In this document: in pieces, positions 24,565 through 33,723 of the stretch
How positions within the stretch are numbered: the stretch's first letter is position 1
Layout: each line of letters starts with the position of its first letter
Assembly (NCBI GenBank): GCA_963728355.1
Contig: CAVSJQ010000001.1
Coordinates: forward strand, 124,001-188,000
Direction of reading: 5' to 3'
Source: Sva-07 sp963728355
Lineage (GTDB): Bacteria > Actinomycetota > Acidimicrobiia > Acidimicrobiales > Ilumatobacteraceae
Length of the DNA: 64,000 bases
Made by a program: the position numbers and the translations under genes
The notes under the pieces: generated by a model
What the model was told of the DNA's origin: nothing
What the model saw: only the letters and a program-made list of their open reading frames with translations
Database searches by the model: none

Positions 24565-25836
24565 TCACTTCGACGTTCGGACCGCCGGGCCTCCTGTGCG
24601 CTCGAGAAAACGGGTGAGCGGCGCCGGGAGTGCTGCGGGCCGGTCGCCCCAGTCGTAGACCACCGACGACCCGGCGACGAGGTCCTGCAGCGCACGTCGG
24701 CGACGATCGACCAGGGCCATCAGGGCACCGATGCCGAAGAGGGCGAAGCTGAACGGCAGCACGACGGCACGCACGGCCGCCGCTCCCGGACCGAGCGGTC
24801 GGCCGTCGGCGCGGATCACCTTGATCCCGACCAGGGCCTGCGACACGGTCCGACCGGTGATCGCCTGCGAGATCCAGAAGTACGCGAACGCGTAGAGCAG
24901 AAAGACCACAGCGGCGATCCATCCGCTGGAGTCGGTGGGATCCGCCGAGCTCCCGAACAGCACGTCGATCAGATAGGCGATCCCGGCGAGTAGCAGCGTG
25001 AACGTCGAGGAGATCACGAACACATCGAGGCCGAGGGCACCGATGCGCGAGACCGGGCCGGCGTACCGTCCACTCATCGTCTGGGTCATCCCGCGCGCGA
25101 CCGATGGCTGAGCATCGGCCTCATCAGCCAGCGGTGGGCCAAGGGGAAGCGAGTCGTAGTCGCGACGCAGCAGGCGGCTCGTGGCGCGCATCGCGATCTC
25201 GTCGACACCGACCACCTGACGTCGCAGGAGATCGATGAACCGCCCGAACACGCCCTTGGTGCTGTCGGCGACGAGCGCGTCGATGTCGAGCGACCTTGCG
25301 ATGGCGTCGACGTCGACACGAGCAGCGATGCGACTGACGTCGATGCGGTCAGCCGCCACGTTCAGATCGACACTTGCGACGACCGCATCCAGATCCACCC
25401 GCGCGACCACACGATCGACATCCACCCGATCGACCACCGCATCCAGATCCACCCGCGCGACCACACGATCGACATCCACCCGATCGACCACCGCATCCAG
25501 ATCCACCCGGGCAATCATCTTGGCGATGTCGATCCGATCGACGATCGCGTCGAGGTCGATATGGGCGACGAGGGTGTCGAGATCGATTCGATCCAACAGG
25601 GCGTCGACGTCGACCCGAGCGATGACGGCATCGAGATCGAGCCGCGCCGCGAGTTCGTTCACGTCGATGCGGTCCAGCAGGGCATCGACATCGATGCGTC
25701 CGACGAGTGCATTCACGTCGACCCGGTCGATCAGATCGTCGGGGTCGACCGCATCGGCGACGGCGGGAACCACGACGGAGGCGAGCGCACCGAACGGGCG
25801 CTGGAACACACCCCTCGGGCGGTCACGCTCGCTCAT
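24565..25836 (-). CDS. RDD-family membrane protein with an N-terminal nonapeptide-repeat domain
   Basis: A 423-residue protein. After a short N-terminus, residues about 35-190 form some 17 repeats of nine residues with the pattern [D/A]-R-[VIL]-D-[VIL]-D-x-[VIL]-[VIL]. A linker follows, then an RDD domain (from about residue 250) with TM helices and the Arg/Asp-Asp signatures (RIGALGLD; RRRALQDLVAGSSVVYDW). The repeat-coding DNA contains an exact 54-bp tandem duplication. RDD proteins are inner-membrane and some act as ion exchangers; the repeat domain is likely cytosolic. TACGCT six bases before ATG 25836 supports the start. Confidence 0.85.
   Translation of the reverse strand: MSERDRPRGVFQRPFGALASVVVPAVADAVDPDDLIDRVDVNALVGRIDVDALLDRIDVNELAARLDLDAVIARVDVDALLDRIDLDTLVAHIDLDAIVDRIDIAKMIARVDLDAVVDRVDVDRVVARVDLDAVVDRVDVDRVVARVDLDAVVASVDLNVAADRIDVSRIAARVDVDAIARSLDIDALVADSTKGVFGRFIDLLRRQVVGVDEIAMRATSRLLRRDYDSLPLGPPLADEADAQPSVARGMTQTMSGRYAGPVSRIGALGLDVFVISSTFTLLLAGIAYLIDVLFGSSADPTDSSGWIAAVVFLLYAFAYFWISQAITGRTVSQALVGIKVIRADGRPLGPGAAAVRAVVLPFSFALFGIGALMALVDRRRRALQDLVAGSSVVYDWGDRPAALPAPLTRFLERTGGPAVRTSK
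25382..25509. repeat. 54-bp tandem DNA repeat inside the RDD gene
   Basis: A 54-bp unit (two nonapeptides) occurs at 25382-25435 and 25436-25489, with a partial third copy to about 25509. It encodes alternating RVDLDAVV and RVDVDRVV blocks. The near-perfect identity implies recent expansion. Confidence 0.85.
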
Positions 25837-25937
25837 GAACCGAGCGTAGCCAACGTCCCGGAACCGAGCGGTGCCAGTGGATCGGAGCCAGCAGATCGAC
25901 CGGATGGGACGACATGCTCGGGCGCTACCGTGCCCGC

Positions 25938-26855
25938 GTGACCGCGGCCTCGACCTCGACGTCTTCACCCGTCGACGATCGCTTCACATCGACCGACTGG
26001 ACGCTGTTCATCTCCGTCGCGCTGATCTGGGGGTCGTCATTCCTGTTCATCGACATCGGTCTGGACGCGCTGCCGCCGGGCGTGATCACGTTGATGCGCG
26101 TCGGCCTCGGCGCACTGGCCCTTGCTGTGCTCCCACTCCCACGGCAGCACTCGAAGATCCGACCCGAGGATCGCCTGCGCGTCGTCACGCTCTCGGTCGT
26201 GTGGGTCGCTGTGCCGTTCACCCTGTTCCCGATTGCCGAGCAGTACATCAGCTCCGCCGTCGCCGGGCTGCTCAACGGCGGTACGCCGATCTTCGCCGCG
26301 ATCTTCGCAATGGTGCTGCTGCGACAGCCCACACGCGGAGCGCAGTTGCTCGGCATCGCTGTCGGATTCGTCGGGGTCGTGTTCGTCAGTTTGCCCTCGA
26401 TCGGCGAAGGTTCGAACGAAACGTTCGGCGTGGCGCTCGTCGTGCTGGCAACGGTGTGCTACGGCTTCGCCATCACGATCGCCGGGCCGATGCAGCAGCG
26501 CTATGGATCGGTGAATCTGATGGCCAAGGTACTCGCACTCGCCACGGTCTGGACTGCGCCGTACGGGATTTGGCAGCTCGGCGACGCCCGTTGGGAGGCG
26601 GGCCCGATCGTCGCAGTCGCGGTGCTCGGGGTGGTCGGCACCGGCATCGCGTTCGCGCTGATGGGCACGTTGGTCGGTCGAGTCGGATCGACCCGGGCAT
26701 CGTTCATCACCTACCTGATCCCGGTCGTGGCGCTCGCGCTCGGTGTGGGGTTCCGCGGCGACGAGGTCTTCGTACTCGAGGTACTCGGCGTCGGGTTCGT
26801 CATCGGCGGCGCCCTGCTCGCGAGCCGCCGCACCACCCCACTGCGCTCGCCCTGA
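25938..26855 (+). CDS. EamA/DMT-family transporter
   Basis: A 305-residue membrane protein with ten hydrophobic segments and two EamA repeats (ALIWGSSFLFIDIGLDALPPGVITLMR; AGPMQQRYGSVNLMAKVL). The short polar N-terminus is rich in Ser and Thr. GTG 25938 is taken as the start because TACCGT is at 25926-25931, six bases upstream; the ATG at 25914 would precede that promoter. It is divergent from the RDD gene. It is the third EamA protein in the window. Substrate unknown. Confidence 0.83.
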   Translation: MTAASTSTSSPVDDRFTSTDWTLFISVALIWGSSFLFIDIGLDALPPGVITLMRVGLGALALAVLPLPRQHSKIRPEDRLRVVTLSVVWVAVPFTLFPIAEQYISSAVAGLLNGGTPIFAAIFAMVLLRQPTRGAQLLGIAVGFVGVVFVSLPSIGEGSNETFGVALVVLATVCYGFAITIAGPMQQRYGSVNLMAKVLALATVWTAPYGIWQLGDARWEAGPIVAVAVLGVVGTGIAFALMGTLVGRVGSTRASFITYLIPVVALALGVGFRGDEVFVLEVLGVGFVIGGALLASRRTTPLRSP

Positions 26856-26939
26856 TCGATCGCACCCGTCGCCCCGCGCATCTTCGGACGTGGGCGCCGC
26901 CGAGCCTGGCGGGGTCGGGTTTGACCGCCCGCGGCGGGT

Positions 26940-27692
26940 TCAGCCGATGATCATCGGGAGGATCTCGCCGATCTGTCCGACGAGCAGCCAGTCCGCGTAG
27001 CGGTCCATCGCCGTTTCGCCACCGTTGACGATGATCACCTGGGCGCCGGCCGCCTTCGCCCTCGGAACGCAGTTCGCCGCCGGGAACACGCTGAGCGTCG
27101 ACCCGACGGCGAGCATCACGTCACACTCGTCGCTCACCCGCATCGCCCGGTCGATCACCTCGGGCACCAGCGACTGCCCGAAACTGATCGTGTCGCTCTT
27201 GAGGATGCCGCCGCACTCCAGACAGGCCGGATCAGGGTCGCCGGCTCGGACCCGTTCGAGCGCCTGCCCCATCGGCCGTCGGTCCTCACAACCCCAACAG
27301 CGGGTGAACCACACGGTGCCGTGCACCTCGATCACCTTCGACGGATCGGTCCCCGCCTTCTGGTGCAGCCCGTCGATGTTCTGGGTGACCACACCGTGCA
27401 GTTGGCCGCGACGATCCAACGCGACGATCGCCTCGTGCCCACGGTTCGGCTCGGCCGTCCATGCCGGCGTCGCCAAGCGGTTCTGCCATGCCGCCCGGCG
27501 CACGTCGGGGTCACCGAGGTAGAACCGGATGTCCGAGGCCTTCTCCGCCGCTGGATTCTTCGTCCACAATCCGTTGGGGCCGCGGAAGTCGGGAATTCCG
27601 GAATCGGTCGAGATCCCGGCGCCGGTGAGCACCACGACGCGATCGGCATCGGCGAGCACCTCGCGGGCGGCTTGCAGCAGTTGGTGCGGCAT
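26940..27692 (-). CDS. NAD-dependent protein deacylase (sirtuin, Sir2 family)
   Basis: A 250-residue sirtuin that removes acyl groups from lysines with NAD+. It has the NAD site VLTGAGISTDSGIPDFRG, TQNIDGLHQKAG, the catalytic His124 (EVHGT) and a zinc site with Cys132, Cys135, Cys157 and Cys160. It lacks the Tyr-x-x-Arg pair that marks class III desuccinylases, so deacetylation is more likely. ATG 27692 is chosen because CACAGT lies six bases upstream on the minus strand. It is divergent from a small gene at 27777. Confidence 0.92.
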   Translation of the reverse strand: MPHQLLQAAREVLADADRVVVLTGAGISTDSGIPDFRGPNGLWTKNPAAEKASDIRFYLGDPDVRRAAWQNRLATPAWTAEPNRGHEAIVALDRRGQLHGVVTQNIDGLHQKAGTDPSKVIEVHGTVWFTRCWGCEDRRPMGQALERVRAGDPDPACLECGGILKSDTISFGQSLVPEVIDRAMRVSDECDVMLAVGSTLSVFPAANCVPRAKAAGAQVIIVNGGETAMDRYADWLLVGQIGEILPMIIG

Positions 27693-27776
27693 CGCACCAC
27701 TGTGACGGAGCCCGCTGCCGTTCGGCAACCCGTTGTCGATATCATTCGACCAACCTCACAGAACGGGTCTTTCACG

Positions 27777-28013
27777 ATGGGTCTATTCGATGCGATCAAG
27801 GGCTTGCTCTCGGGTGATGGTCTCGGCGGCGTCCTCGAATCGACGGGGTTGGGCGAGCACGTCGAGGGGTTGCTCGGCGCCGGAGGTGCGCTCGCCGACA
27901 ATTTCGGCATCGACCTCGGCCAGGCCTCCGAGGCGCTCGGCCTCGACGGCGTCACCGAGATGGTGCCCGAGGGCCTCCTCCCCGAGGGCCCCGGCGACGT
28001 CGCTGCCTCCTGA
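27777..28013 (+). CDS. Small hypothetical protein (78 residues)
   Basis: Begins MGLFDAIKGLLSGDGLGGVLES and continues with amphipathic, Gly/Leu-rich helices and an acidic C-terminal half (DLGQASEALGLDGVTEMVPEGLL). There is no signal peptide or TM segment. A TATCAT -10-like box at 27740-27745 gives a leader of about 25 bases; no strong ribosome-binding site is visible. I recognise no family. A GATGAGC-type palindrome follows its stop by 10 bases and may end the transcript. Confidence 0.6.
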   Translation: MGLFDAIKGLLSGDGLGGVLESTGLGEHVEGLLGAGGALADNFGIDLGQASEALGLDGVTEMVPEGLLPEGPGDVAAS

Positions 28014-28023
28014 CCACCTCCCG

Positions 28024-28067
28024 AGCGATGAGCGAAAAGCCCGCATCCGGGCGGTTCGCTCATCGCC
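28024..28067. repeat. GATGAGC-family palindrome, single copy
   Basis: GATGAGC/GCTCATC arms enclose GCCCG/CGGGC. It is inverted relative to the copies at 2750-2867 and 31068-31173. It lies between two convergent genes and may act as a terminator. Confidence 0.75.
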
Positions 28068-28085
28068 TGCGAGATGTCGGAGAGC

Positions 28086-29429
28086 TCAGCGGAGGGCGGC
28101 GAGCGCCGCGGCGAAGACCTCGGTGTGGCGGTCGACGTCGACCTCGGTGTGCGCCGGCGACAGCAGCGCCATGTTGTGGAACGGGGTCATCAGGATCCCC
28201 CGGTTGAGTGCCCAGAGGTGCATGAATGCATCGAGCTCGTCATCCACCGCAGCCGCAGCGTCGGCCCCGTTGACCGGCAGTGGGCAGAACCAGTACTCGG
28301 CCCGGCATCCGAGCTGCTGCACCGACCAGTCCAGCCCGTGGTCGTCGATCGCCGTCGCCACCCCGTTCGTCCACCGTGTCGCCAGCGGGGTCATGCGGTC
28401 GTAGTCGGCATCGAGCAACGTCGTCGACAACGTGGCCCGGATCGCAGCCGTCGCCATCGCGCTGCCCGCCAGGGTGCCGCCGACTCCCCCGACGTCGGCG
28501 TCGTGGCCGCGCAGTGCCGGATCGAGCGCCACCGCGATCTCCTCGGTGACGCCGTAGGTGGCGACGGGGAAACCGCCGCCGATCGGCTTGCCGATGACGA
28601 CGATGTCGGGATCGAGCCCCCACGCACGGGTGCAGCCGCCCGGACCTGCCGAGATCGTGTGCGTCTCGTCGATGATCAGCAACACGCCGTGGCGCTTGGT
28701 GATCTCCCGGACGGCCTCGTGATATCCGGGCCGCGGCAGCACGATGCCGATGTTCGTCAATGCCGGCTCCATCAGCAGCGCAGCGACATCGCCGTGGGCG
28801 AGTGCGGCATCGAGCGCGTCGAGATCGTTGAACGGGATCACTCGCGTGGTCACTGCCGGATCGACCTGCGGACCGACCGCTCCGGGCCGGCTGATCACCT
28901 GGCCGTCGGGTGCGAGGACGGCCAGCGTCTCGTCGACGGTGCCGTGGTAGCACCAGTCGATGACGGCGATCTTCGGCCGCCCCGTGACGTGACGCGCGAA
29001 GCGCAGGACGAAGCGGTTGGCGTCGGTCGCCGACGTCGTCAGCTGCCACTTGGCCATCCCGAAGCGGCGGTGCAGTTCGTCGGCGACCCACGCCGCGTCC
29101 CGACTCGGGAGCATCGTCGTCGACTGGCCGACGGCGGCAGCCAGGCCTCCGCGGCCGTGCCCGGTCATCGCACCCGTGTCGCCGAGACAGAAGTCGACGT
29201 ACTCGATGCCGTCGACGTCGACGAACCTCGCACCCGACGCCTCGGCCACGTGGACGGGGAATGCGCCCGGCCAGCGCGTCATCCACGGCATCGGCACCCC
29301 GGCGAGCAGGTGGCGACGGCCGTCTCGAGCGAGTTCCGCCGATGCCGGATGCAGCTCGACGAACCGCTGCTGTTCGGCCGCCATCGACTCGGCGAGGACG
29401 TCACGGTCGATCTCACTTCGAGAGGTCAC
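28086..29429 (-). CDS. Class III aminotransferase (glutamate-1-semialdehyde aminomutase-like)
   Basis: A 447-residue PLP enzyme of fold type I. The PLP-binding Asp254 sits in LLIIDETHT and the Schiff-base Lys281 in VVIGKPIGGGFPVATYG. The N-terminal VDVDGIEYVDFCLGDTGAMTGH is typical of the glutamate-1-semialdehyde/omega-aminotransferase group. It is not a true HemL by neighbours or residue pattern; the amino donor and acceptor are unknown. GTG 29429 is the start, with TACCGT six bases upstream. Only 23 bases separate it from the divergent prfC start. Confidence 0.85.
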   Translation of the reverse strand: MTSRSEIDRDVLAESMAAEQQRFVELHPASAELARDGRRHLLAGVPMPWMTRWPGAFPVHVAEASGARFVDVDGIEYVDFCLGDTGAMTGHGRGGLAAAVGQSTTMLPSRDAAWVADELHRRFGMAKWQLTTSATDANRFVLRFARHVTGRPKIAVIDWCYHGTVDETLAVLAPDGQVISRPGAVGPQVDPAVTTRVIPFNDLDALDAALAHGDVAALLMEPALTNIGIVLPRPGYHEAVREITKRHGVLLIIDETHTISAGPGGCTRAWGLDPDIVVIGKPIGGGFPVATYGVTEEIAVALDPALRGHDADVGGVGGTLAGSAMATAAIRATLSTTLLDADYDRMTPLATRWTNGVATAIDDHGLDWSVQQLGCRAEYWFCPLPVNGADAAAAVDDELDAFMHLWALNRGILMTPFHNMALLSPAHTEVDVDRHTEVFAAALAALR

Positions 29430-29452
29430 GGGCTGACGGTAGCCTCGAGCAG
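29430..29452. promoter_or_regulatory. 23-bp bidirectional leaderless promoter with overlapping -10 boxes
   Basis: The minus-strand box TACCGT (29441-29436) lies six bases before GTG 29429. The plus-strand box TAGCCT (29440-29445) lies seven bases before ATG 29453. The two boxes share the TA step at 29440-29441, so initiation in one direction should exclude the other. Confidence 0.7.
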
Positions 29453-31033
29453 ATGTCCGCACAGGTGCTCAGCGAAGCCGCGCGTCGTCGCACGTTCGCG
29501 ATCATCAGCCACCCCGACGCGGGCAAGACCACCCTCACCGAGAAGTTCCTGCTCTACGCGGGCGCGATCACCTCGGGCGGTGCCGTCAAGGCCCACGAGG
29601 GGCGCCGGGCGGCGACGTCGGACTGGATGGACATGGAGCAGAAGCGCGGGATCTCGATCTCGTCCACTGCACTGAACTTCCCGTACCGGGACCACGAACT
29701 GAACCTGCTCGACACCCCCGGTCACCGGGATTTCTCGGAGGACACCTACCGGGTGCTCGCAGCCGTCGACGCCGTGGTGATGGTGCTCGACTCAGCGAAG
29801 GGCATCGAGCCGCAGACGCTCAAGCTGTTCGAGGTGTGCCGCTCGCGGAACCTGCCGGTGATCACCTTCCTCAACAAGCTCGACCGGCCCGGCATGGAGC
29901 CGTTGGAGCTGCTCGACCAGATCGAGGCGCAGATCGGGCTGCGGCCGACGCCGGCGACCTGGCCGGTGGGGTCGTTCGGCGACCTGCGCGGCGTGATCGA
30001 CCGACGCACCGACGTCTTCACCCGGTTCACCCGCACCGCCCGCGGAAGCCAGATCGCTCCCGAGGAGGACGTGCCCGCCGAGCGCGCCGCCGACGAGGAG
30101 GGTGTGGCCTGGACCAAGAGCACCGAGGAGACCGAACTGCTCAGCGCCATGGACGCCGACGTCGACATGGCGTCGTTCCTGGCCGGCGAGTCCACTCCGG
30201 TGTTCGCCGGTTCCGCGCTGACGAACTTCGGCGTGCGCCATCTGCTCGATGCGATCGTCGACCTGGCACCGGCGCCGATGCCACGACTCGACGTCGACGA
30301 CAAGCCGCGCCACCTCGACGAGCCGTGCTCTGCGTTCGTCTTCAAGGTGCAGGCCAACATGGACCGCAATCATCGTGATCGCATCGCCTTCGCTCGCATC
30401 TGTTCGGGCCGGTTCGACCGCGGCATGGTGATGACGTGCGAGCGCACCGGCAAGCCGTTCGCCACCAAGTACGCGTCGACCGTGTTCGGCGCCGAGCGCA
30501 CCACCGTCGACGAGGCGTTCCCGGGCGACGTCGTCGGCCTGGTGAACGCCACGGGGTTGAACCTCGGCGACACGCTCTACGACGAGAGCGGCCCGAGCGT
30601 GAAGTTCCCGCCGATCCCGGCGTTCGCCCCCGAGGTCTTCGCCACGGCCCGCCCGATCGACACCGGCAAGATGAAGCAGTTCCGCAAGGGACTCGACCAG
30701 CTCAACGAGGAAGGTGTCGTCCAGGTCCTGAAGGACCCGGACTGGGGCGACGCGTCACCCGTGCTCGCCGCCGTCGGCCAGCTGCAGTTCGACGTGTTCG
30801 CGAACCGGCTCGACATCGAGTTCAACGCACCCATCGAGATCATCAACGCTCCGTACCAGGCGATCCGGCTCACCGACAAGCAGTCCGCCGATGCGCTGCG
30901 CGAGAAGCCGGGCGTGCGGATCCTCGCTCGGCTCGACGGACACCTCGTCGCCCTCTTCGAGAACAAGTACGCGCTGGCCCGCATCGAACAGAATGAGCCC
31001 GAACTCACCCTCGATCACATCATCGCCGGCTGA
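29453..31033 (+). CDS. prfC: Peptide chain release factor 3
   Basis: A 526-residue translational GTPase that recycles RF1/RF2 from the ribosome after termination. The G1 motif SHPDAGKTT, a switch region with GISISSTAL, G3 DTPGH, G4 NKLD and the RF3-specific C-terminal domain (QFRKGLDQLNEEGVVQVL, GQLQFDV) are all present. ATG 29453 is preferred over upstream codons because TAGCCT sits seven bases before it and the divergent gene begins at 29429. Two GATGAGC-type palindromes follow the stop. Confidence 0.95.
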   Translation: MSAQVLSEAARRRTFAIISHPDAGKTTLTEKFLLYAGAITSGGAVKAHEGRRAATSDWMDMEQKRGISISSTALNFPYRDHELNLLDTPGHRDFSEDTYRVLAAVDAVVMVLDSAKGIEPQTLKLFEVCRSRNLPVITFLNKLDRPGMEPLELLDQIEAQIGLRPTPATWPVGSFGDLRGVIDRRTDVFTRFTRTARGSQIAPEEDVPAERAADEEGVAWTKSTEETELLSAMDADVDMASFLAGESTPVFAGSALTNFGVRHLLDAIVDLAPAPMPRLDVDDKPRHLDEPCSAFVFKVQANMDRNHRDRIAFARICSGRFDRGMVMTCERTGKPFATKYASTVFGAERTTVDEAFPGDVVGLVNATGLNLGDTLYDESGPSVKFPPIPAFAPEVFATARPIDTGKMKQFRKGLDQLNEEGVVQVLKDPDWGDASPVLAAVGQLQFDVFANRLDIEFNAPIEIINAPYQAIRLTDKQSADALREKPGVRILARLDGHLVALFENKYALARIEQNEPELTLDHIIAG

Positions 31034-31067
31034 CCCGAGCCGGCGACGACCGCCCCGGCCGTCACGG

Positions 31068-31173
31068 CGATGAGCCAACTGCCCTGACACGGGCTTTTCG
31101 CTCATCACTCGATCCGACAGCCACCCAGCGGTGAGCCAACCGCCCACATCCGGGCTTTTCGCTCATCACTCGA
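31068..31173. repeat. Two GATGAGC-family palindromes in direct orientation
   Basis: Copies at 31068-31112 and 31129-31173 share the right arm GGGCTTTTCGCTCATCACTCGA and differ in the left arm and loop. They fill the gap between the convergent prfC and DUF2207 genes. Confidence 0.8.
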
Positions 31174-31200
31174 GCCGGTGGCGCGGCCGGCGGGAGGTGG

Positions 31201-32994
31201 TCACCACGAGCCGGAGCTGCCGCCTCCACCGCCACCTCCCACACCGCCGCCGCCGATACCACCACTCGAACTCGACGGCGCCGTGCGCGACGACGAGAAC
31301 GCCGAGCCGGCCGAATAGAGCAGCAACGGACCGCTCAGCGCCACCTGCGGGTCGGGGATGTTCGAGGCCTTGACCGCCTTCGACCACGCCTCGGCCGCTC
31401 CCAGCGCCACCGCCCACGCGCTGTACTCGCGCAGCAGTCCGTTCTGCCACGCCCAGTCGACGTGACGTCCCTCGCTCGCCGCGAGGAATCGGCGGAACGA
31501 CTCCGATCGCAGGGCAAGTGCCGATCCGGTCGCCGTGCGAGATGCGAACATCGGCCGGTAGGCGATCGCAGCCACCACGAGCGGCACGAACAACCCGGCG
31601 ATCACCGCGATCCACGGCGACGCGAGCACCCGCCAGAACACCTCCGTGGTCGCCAGAACGCCGACACCGACGACCAGCGTCACGATCCCCAACAGCGCCA
31701 CCGCCAGCGCGATCACTTTCGCCGGCGTCGTGATGCGTCCGCCAGGTCCTCCCCGCGACCACCAGCCGGCGTTCGATGCGAACGCGAGCTGCTCGTTACG
31801 GATCGCATTCCAGGTGGCGGTGAAGTCCTTGTCGTAGCGCCCCAGCTCGACGACGTCGCCATGCGCGAACAGACGCTGCAGGTGGCCGAGATCGACGGCG
31901 CTGAGCCGGGAGGTGTCGGGGCCGCGGGTCAACCGCACGGTCCCGCCGACGTCCGTGGCGACGATGGCCTCGTCGGCGATCATCTCGGAGAACCATGCGG
32001 CGACCGAGTCGTCGTCCACCGCTTCACGCAGCACGACCGCCGCCTGCCACGGCTCGAGGCCCCGTGGCGGCGCGAACTCGATCGTGGCGAGCTCGGCGAG
32101 GCGCGAATCGGGCACCCGATAGGTCGCCACATCGAGGCGGCGGATCCGCTCGCCGGGCATCGGCAACTCGCCATACGCGGCCTCCGCGGCACCGCCGGCG
32201 CGCACGGTGTTGCTGCCTGATGCACGACCGACGAGGTACACCAGCGCTGCAGCGGCGAGGCCGAGGGGGATCATCAGCAGCCCGAATGGACGGAACGCGG
32301 TGGGGATCGCACCGGGTGCTTCGGGGATCGACGGCAACGTCGGCGTTGTCAGCGACACGATCGTCCCGCCCACGGTGATCCCGTCGCCGGGCGCCAGTGG
32401 TTCGATCACGGCGACGAGGTTGTCCGATTCGCCGCGCTCGAACTCGCAGCCACCGAGCGCCTCACGGGCACCCGTCAAGCACTCGACCGAGTCGAACTCG
32501 AAGCCGGTGAGCACGACCTCGAAACGCTGGGTCTCGAACGTCTCGTCGTTGCCGATGACGTCGAGGTCGACGCGCCCGCTGCTGACGTTCGCATCCGGCA
32601 GGCGATACTCGAGGACGTAGCGGTGGCGACCGGTGAACGTGATGTCCGGGTCACCAATGCGGATCCTCGTCTCGTCGCCGATCACCACGACGTCGAGCTG
32701 CGCATTCGCATCGGGCGACTCGGCGGTGACGTCGGTCGGAACACCGAAGTCGTTGGGGATGATCCGCTGGTAGCCGCGCCGTTCGCTCACGCCGAAGTCG
32801 ATGTCGACCACCTCGCGCACGGCGACGCCGTCGGCCCCGCCCGGCCACACTGTCACCTGCTTGGTGTCGAAGTGTTCCGGGCGGACGACGGATTCGTCGC
32901 CGGCGCCGATCACCCCGAAGCCGGCCAGCAGCGTCATGACGGCGATCGCCAGCCCGACGAGGAGGTGGTTCCAGAAGGAGACCGTACGCAGCAT
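31201..32994 (-). CDS. DUF2207 membrane protein
   Basis: A 597-residue protein in the DUF2207 layout. A signal or TM helix (WNHLLVGLAIAVMTLLAGFGVIGAG) is followed by an extracellular beta-rich domain of about 190 residues, a TM helix near residue 245, a cytoplasmic region, and two more TM helices near 440-480. The C-terminus is a Gly/Ser tail ending GGGSSGSW, typical of this family. Function is unknown. ATG 32994 is chosen because CAGACT is six bases upstream. It is divergent from the gene at 33106. Confidence 0.82.
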   Translation of the reverse strand: MLRTVSFWNHLLVGLAIAVMTLLAGFGVIGAGDESVVRPEHFDTKQVTVWPGGADGVAVREVVDIDFGVSERRGYQRIIPNDFGVPTDVTAESPDANAQLDVVVIGDETRIRIGDPDITFTGRHRYVLEYRLPDANVSSGRVDLDVIGNDETFETQRFEVVLTGFEFDSVECLTGAREALGGCEFERGESDNLVAVIEPLAPGDGITVGGTIVSLTTPTLPSIPEAPGAIPTAFRPFGLLMIPLGLAAAALVYLVGRASGSNTVRAGGAAEAAYGELPMPGERIRRLDVATYRVPDSRLAELATIEFAPPRGLEPWQAAVVLREAVDDDSVAAWFSEMIADEAIVATDVGGTVRLTRGPDTSRLSAVDLGHLQRLFAHGDVVELGRYDKDFTATWNAIRNEQLAFASNAGWWSRGGPGGRITTPAKVIALAVALLGIVTLVVGVGVLATTEVFWRVLASPWIAVIAGLFVPLVVAAIAYRPMFASRTATGSALALRSESFRRFLAASEGRHVDWAWQNGLLREYSAWAVALGAAEAWSKAVKASNIPDPQVALSGPLLLYSAGSAFSSSRTAPSSSSGGIGGGGVGGGGGGGSSGSW

Positions 32995-33105
32995 CGGCCC
33001 AGTCTGGCCCGGCCATCGACGAAGGGTGTTCCGCTGCTGCGGACGCGTCCCCCACTGTCCGGTCACCGGCTCCCTCCCAGCAGTTCCCACCCGAGGGAGG
33101 CACCC

Positions 33106-33723
33106 GTGTCCGAGATCCCGTCCCCGTCGTCCACGACCGGCGCAGCACGTCCCGCTGCATCGATCGTCGTGCGCCCCTGGCCCGATCCGGTCGTCGACGA
33201 CGACGGGTTCGACCCGCGCTCGCGCTATGTCGAAGTCTTCTGGCTCGGTGTGCTGGGTCCGACGGCGACCTGGTTGTTGCGGCGACTCGTCGCCGGGCTC
33301 GAGCGATCACCCGAGGGATACGACCTCGATCTCCACGCCACGGCCCAGGCGATGGGGCTCAGCTACGCGAGCGGACGCTCGTCACCATTCAGCAAGGCCC
33401 TGCAACGGTGCGTCATGTTCGGGCTCGCCCATCCGATCGACGGCGGTCTCGCCGTGCGACGACGCGTCCCGCCGATCAGCTTCCGGCACCTCCGACGGAT
33501 GCCCGAATCGGTACAGGCGGCCCACGCCGACTGGCTCCACACATCGATCGGCGTCGACGAACTGACCCGCGCGCACCGTCTGGCGACGACGATGCTCGAA
33601 CTCGGCGACGACCCGTCGGAGATCGAGCACCATCTCGTGGCGCTCGGAGTGAGCGATGCCGTCGCAGCCGAAGCCGCAGACAACGCCGCTCGACTCGGAG
33701 GCGACCTCAGGCAGGCGGGGTGA
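33106..33723 (+). CDS. Hypothetical protein (205 residues)
   Basis: A soluble protein with a Ser/Pro-rich N-terminus of about 30 residues. A compact part (FWLGVLGPTATWLLRRLVAGLE; SYASGRSSPFSKALQRCVMFGLAH) has the feel of a winged-helix or HTH domain, and a C-terminal helical region ends AADNAARLGGDLRQAG. I do not recognise the family. GAGGGAGG at 33093-33100 places the start at GTG 33106. Its 3' end overlaps the convergent pepA gene by 17 bases. Confidence 0.7.
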   Translation: MSEIPSPSSTTGAARPAASIVVRPWPDPVVDDDGFDPRSRYVEVFWLGVLGPTATWLLRRLVAGLERSPEGYDLDLHATAQAMGLSYASGRSSPFSKALQRCVMFGLAHPIDGGLAVRRRVPPISFRHLRRMPESVQAAHADWLHTSIGVDELTRAHRLATTMLELGDDPSEIEHHLVALGVSDAVAAEAADNAARLGGDLRQAG

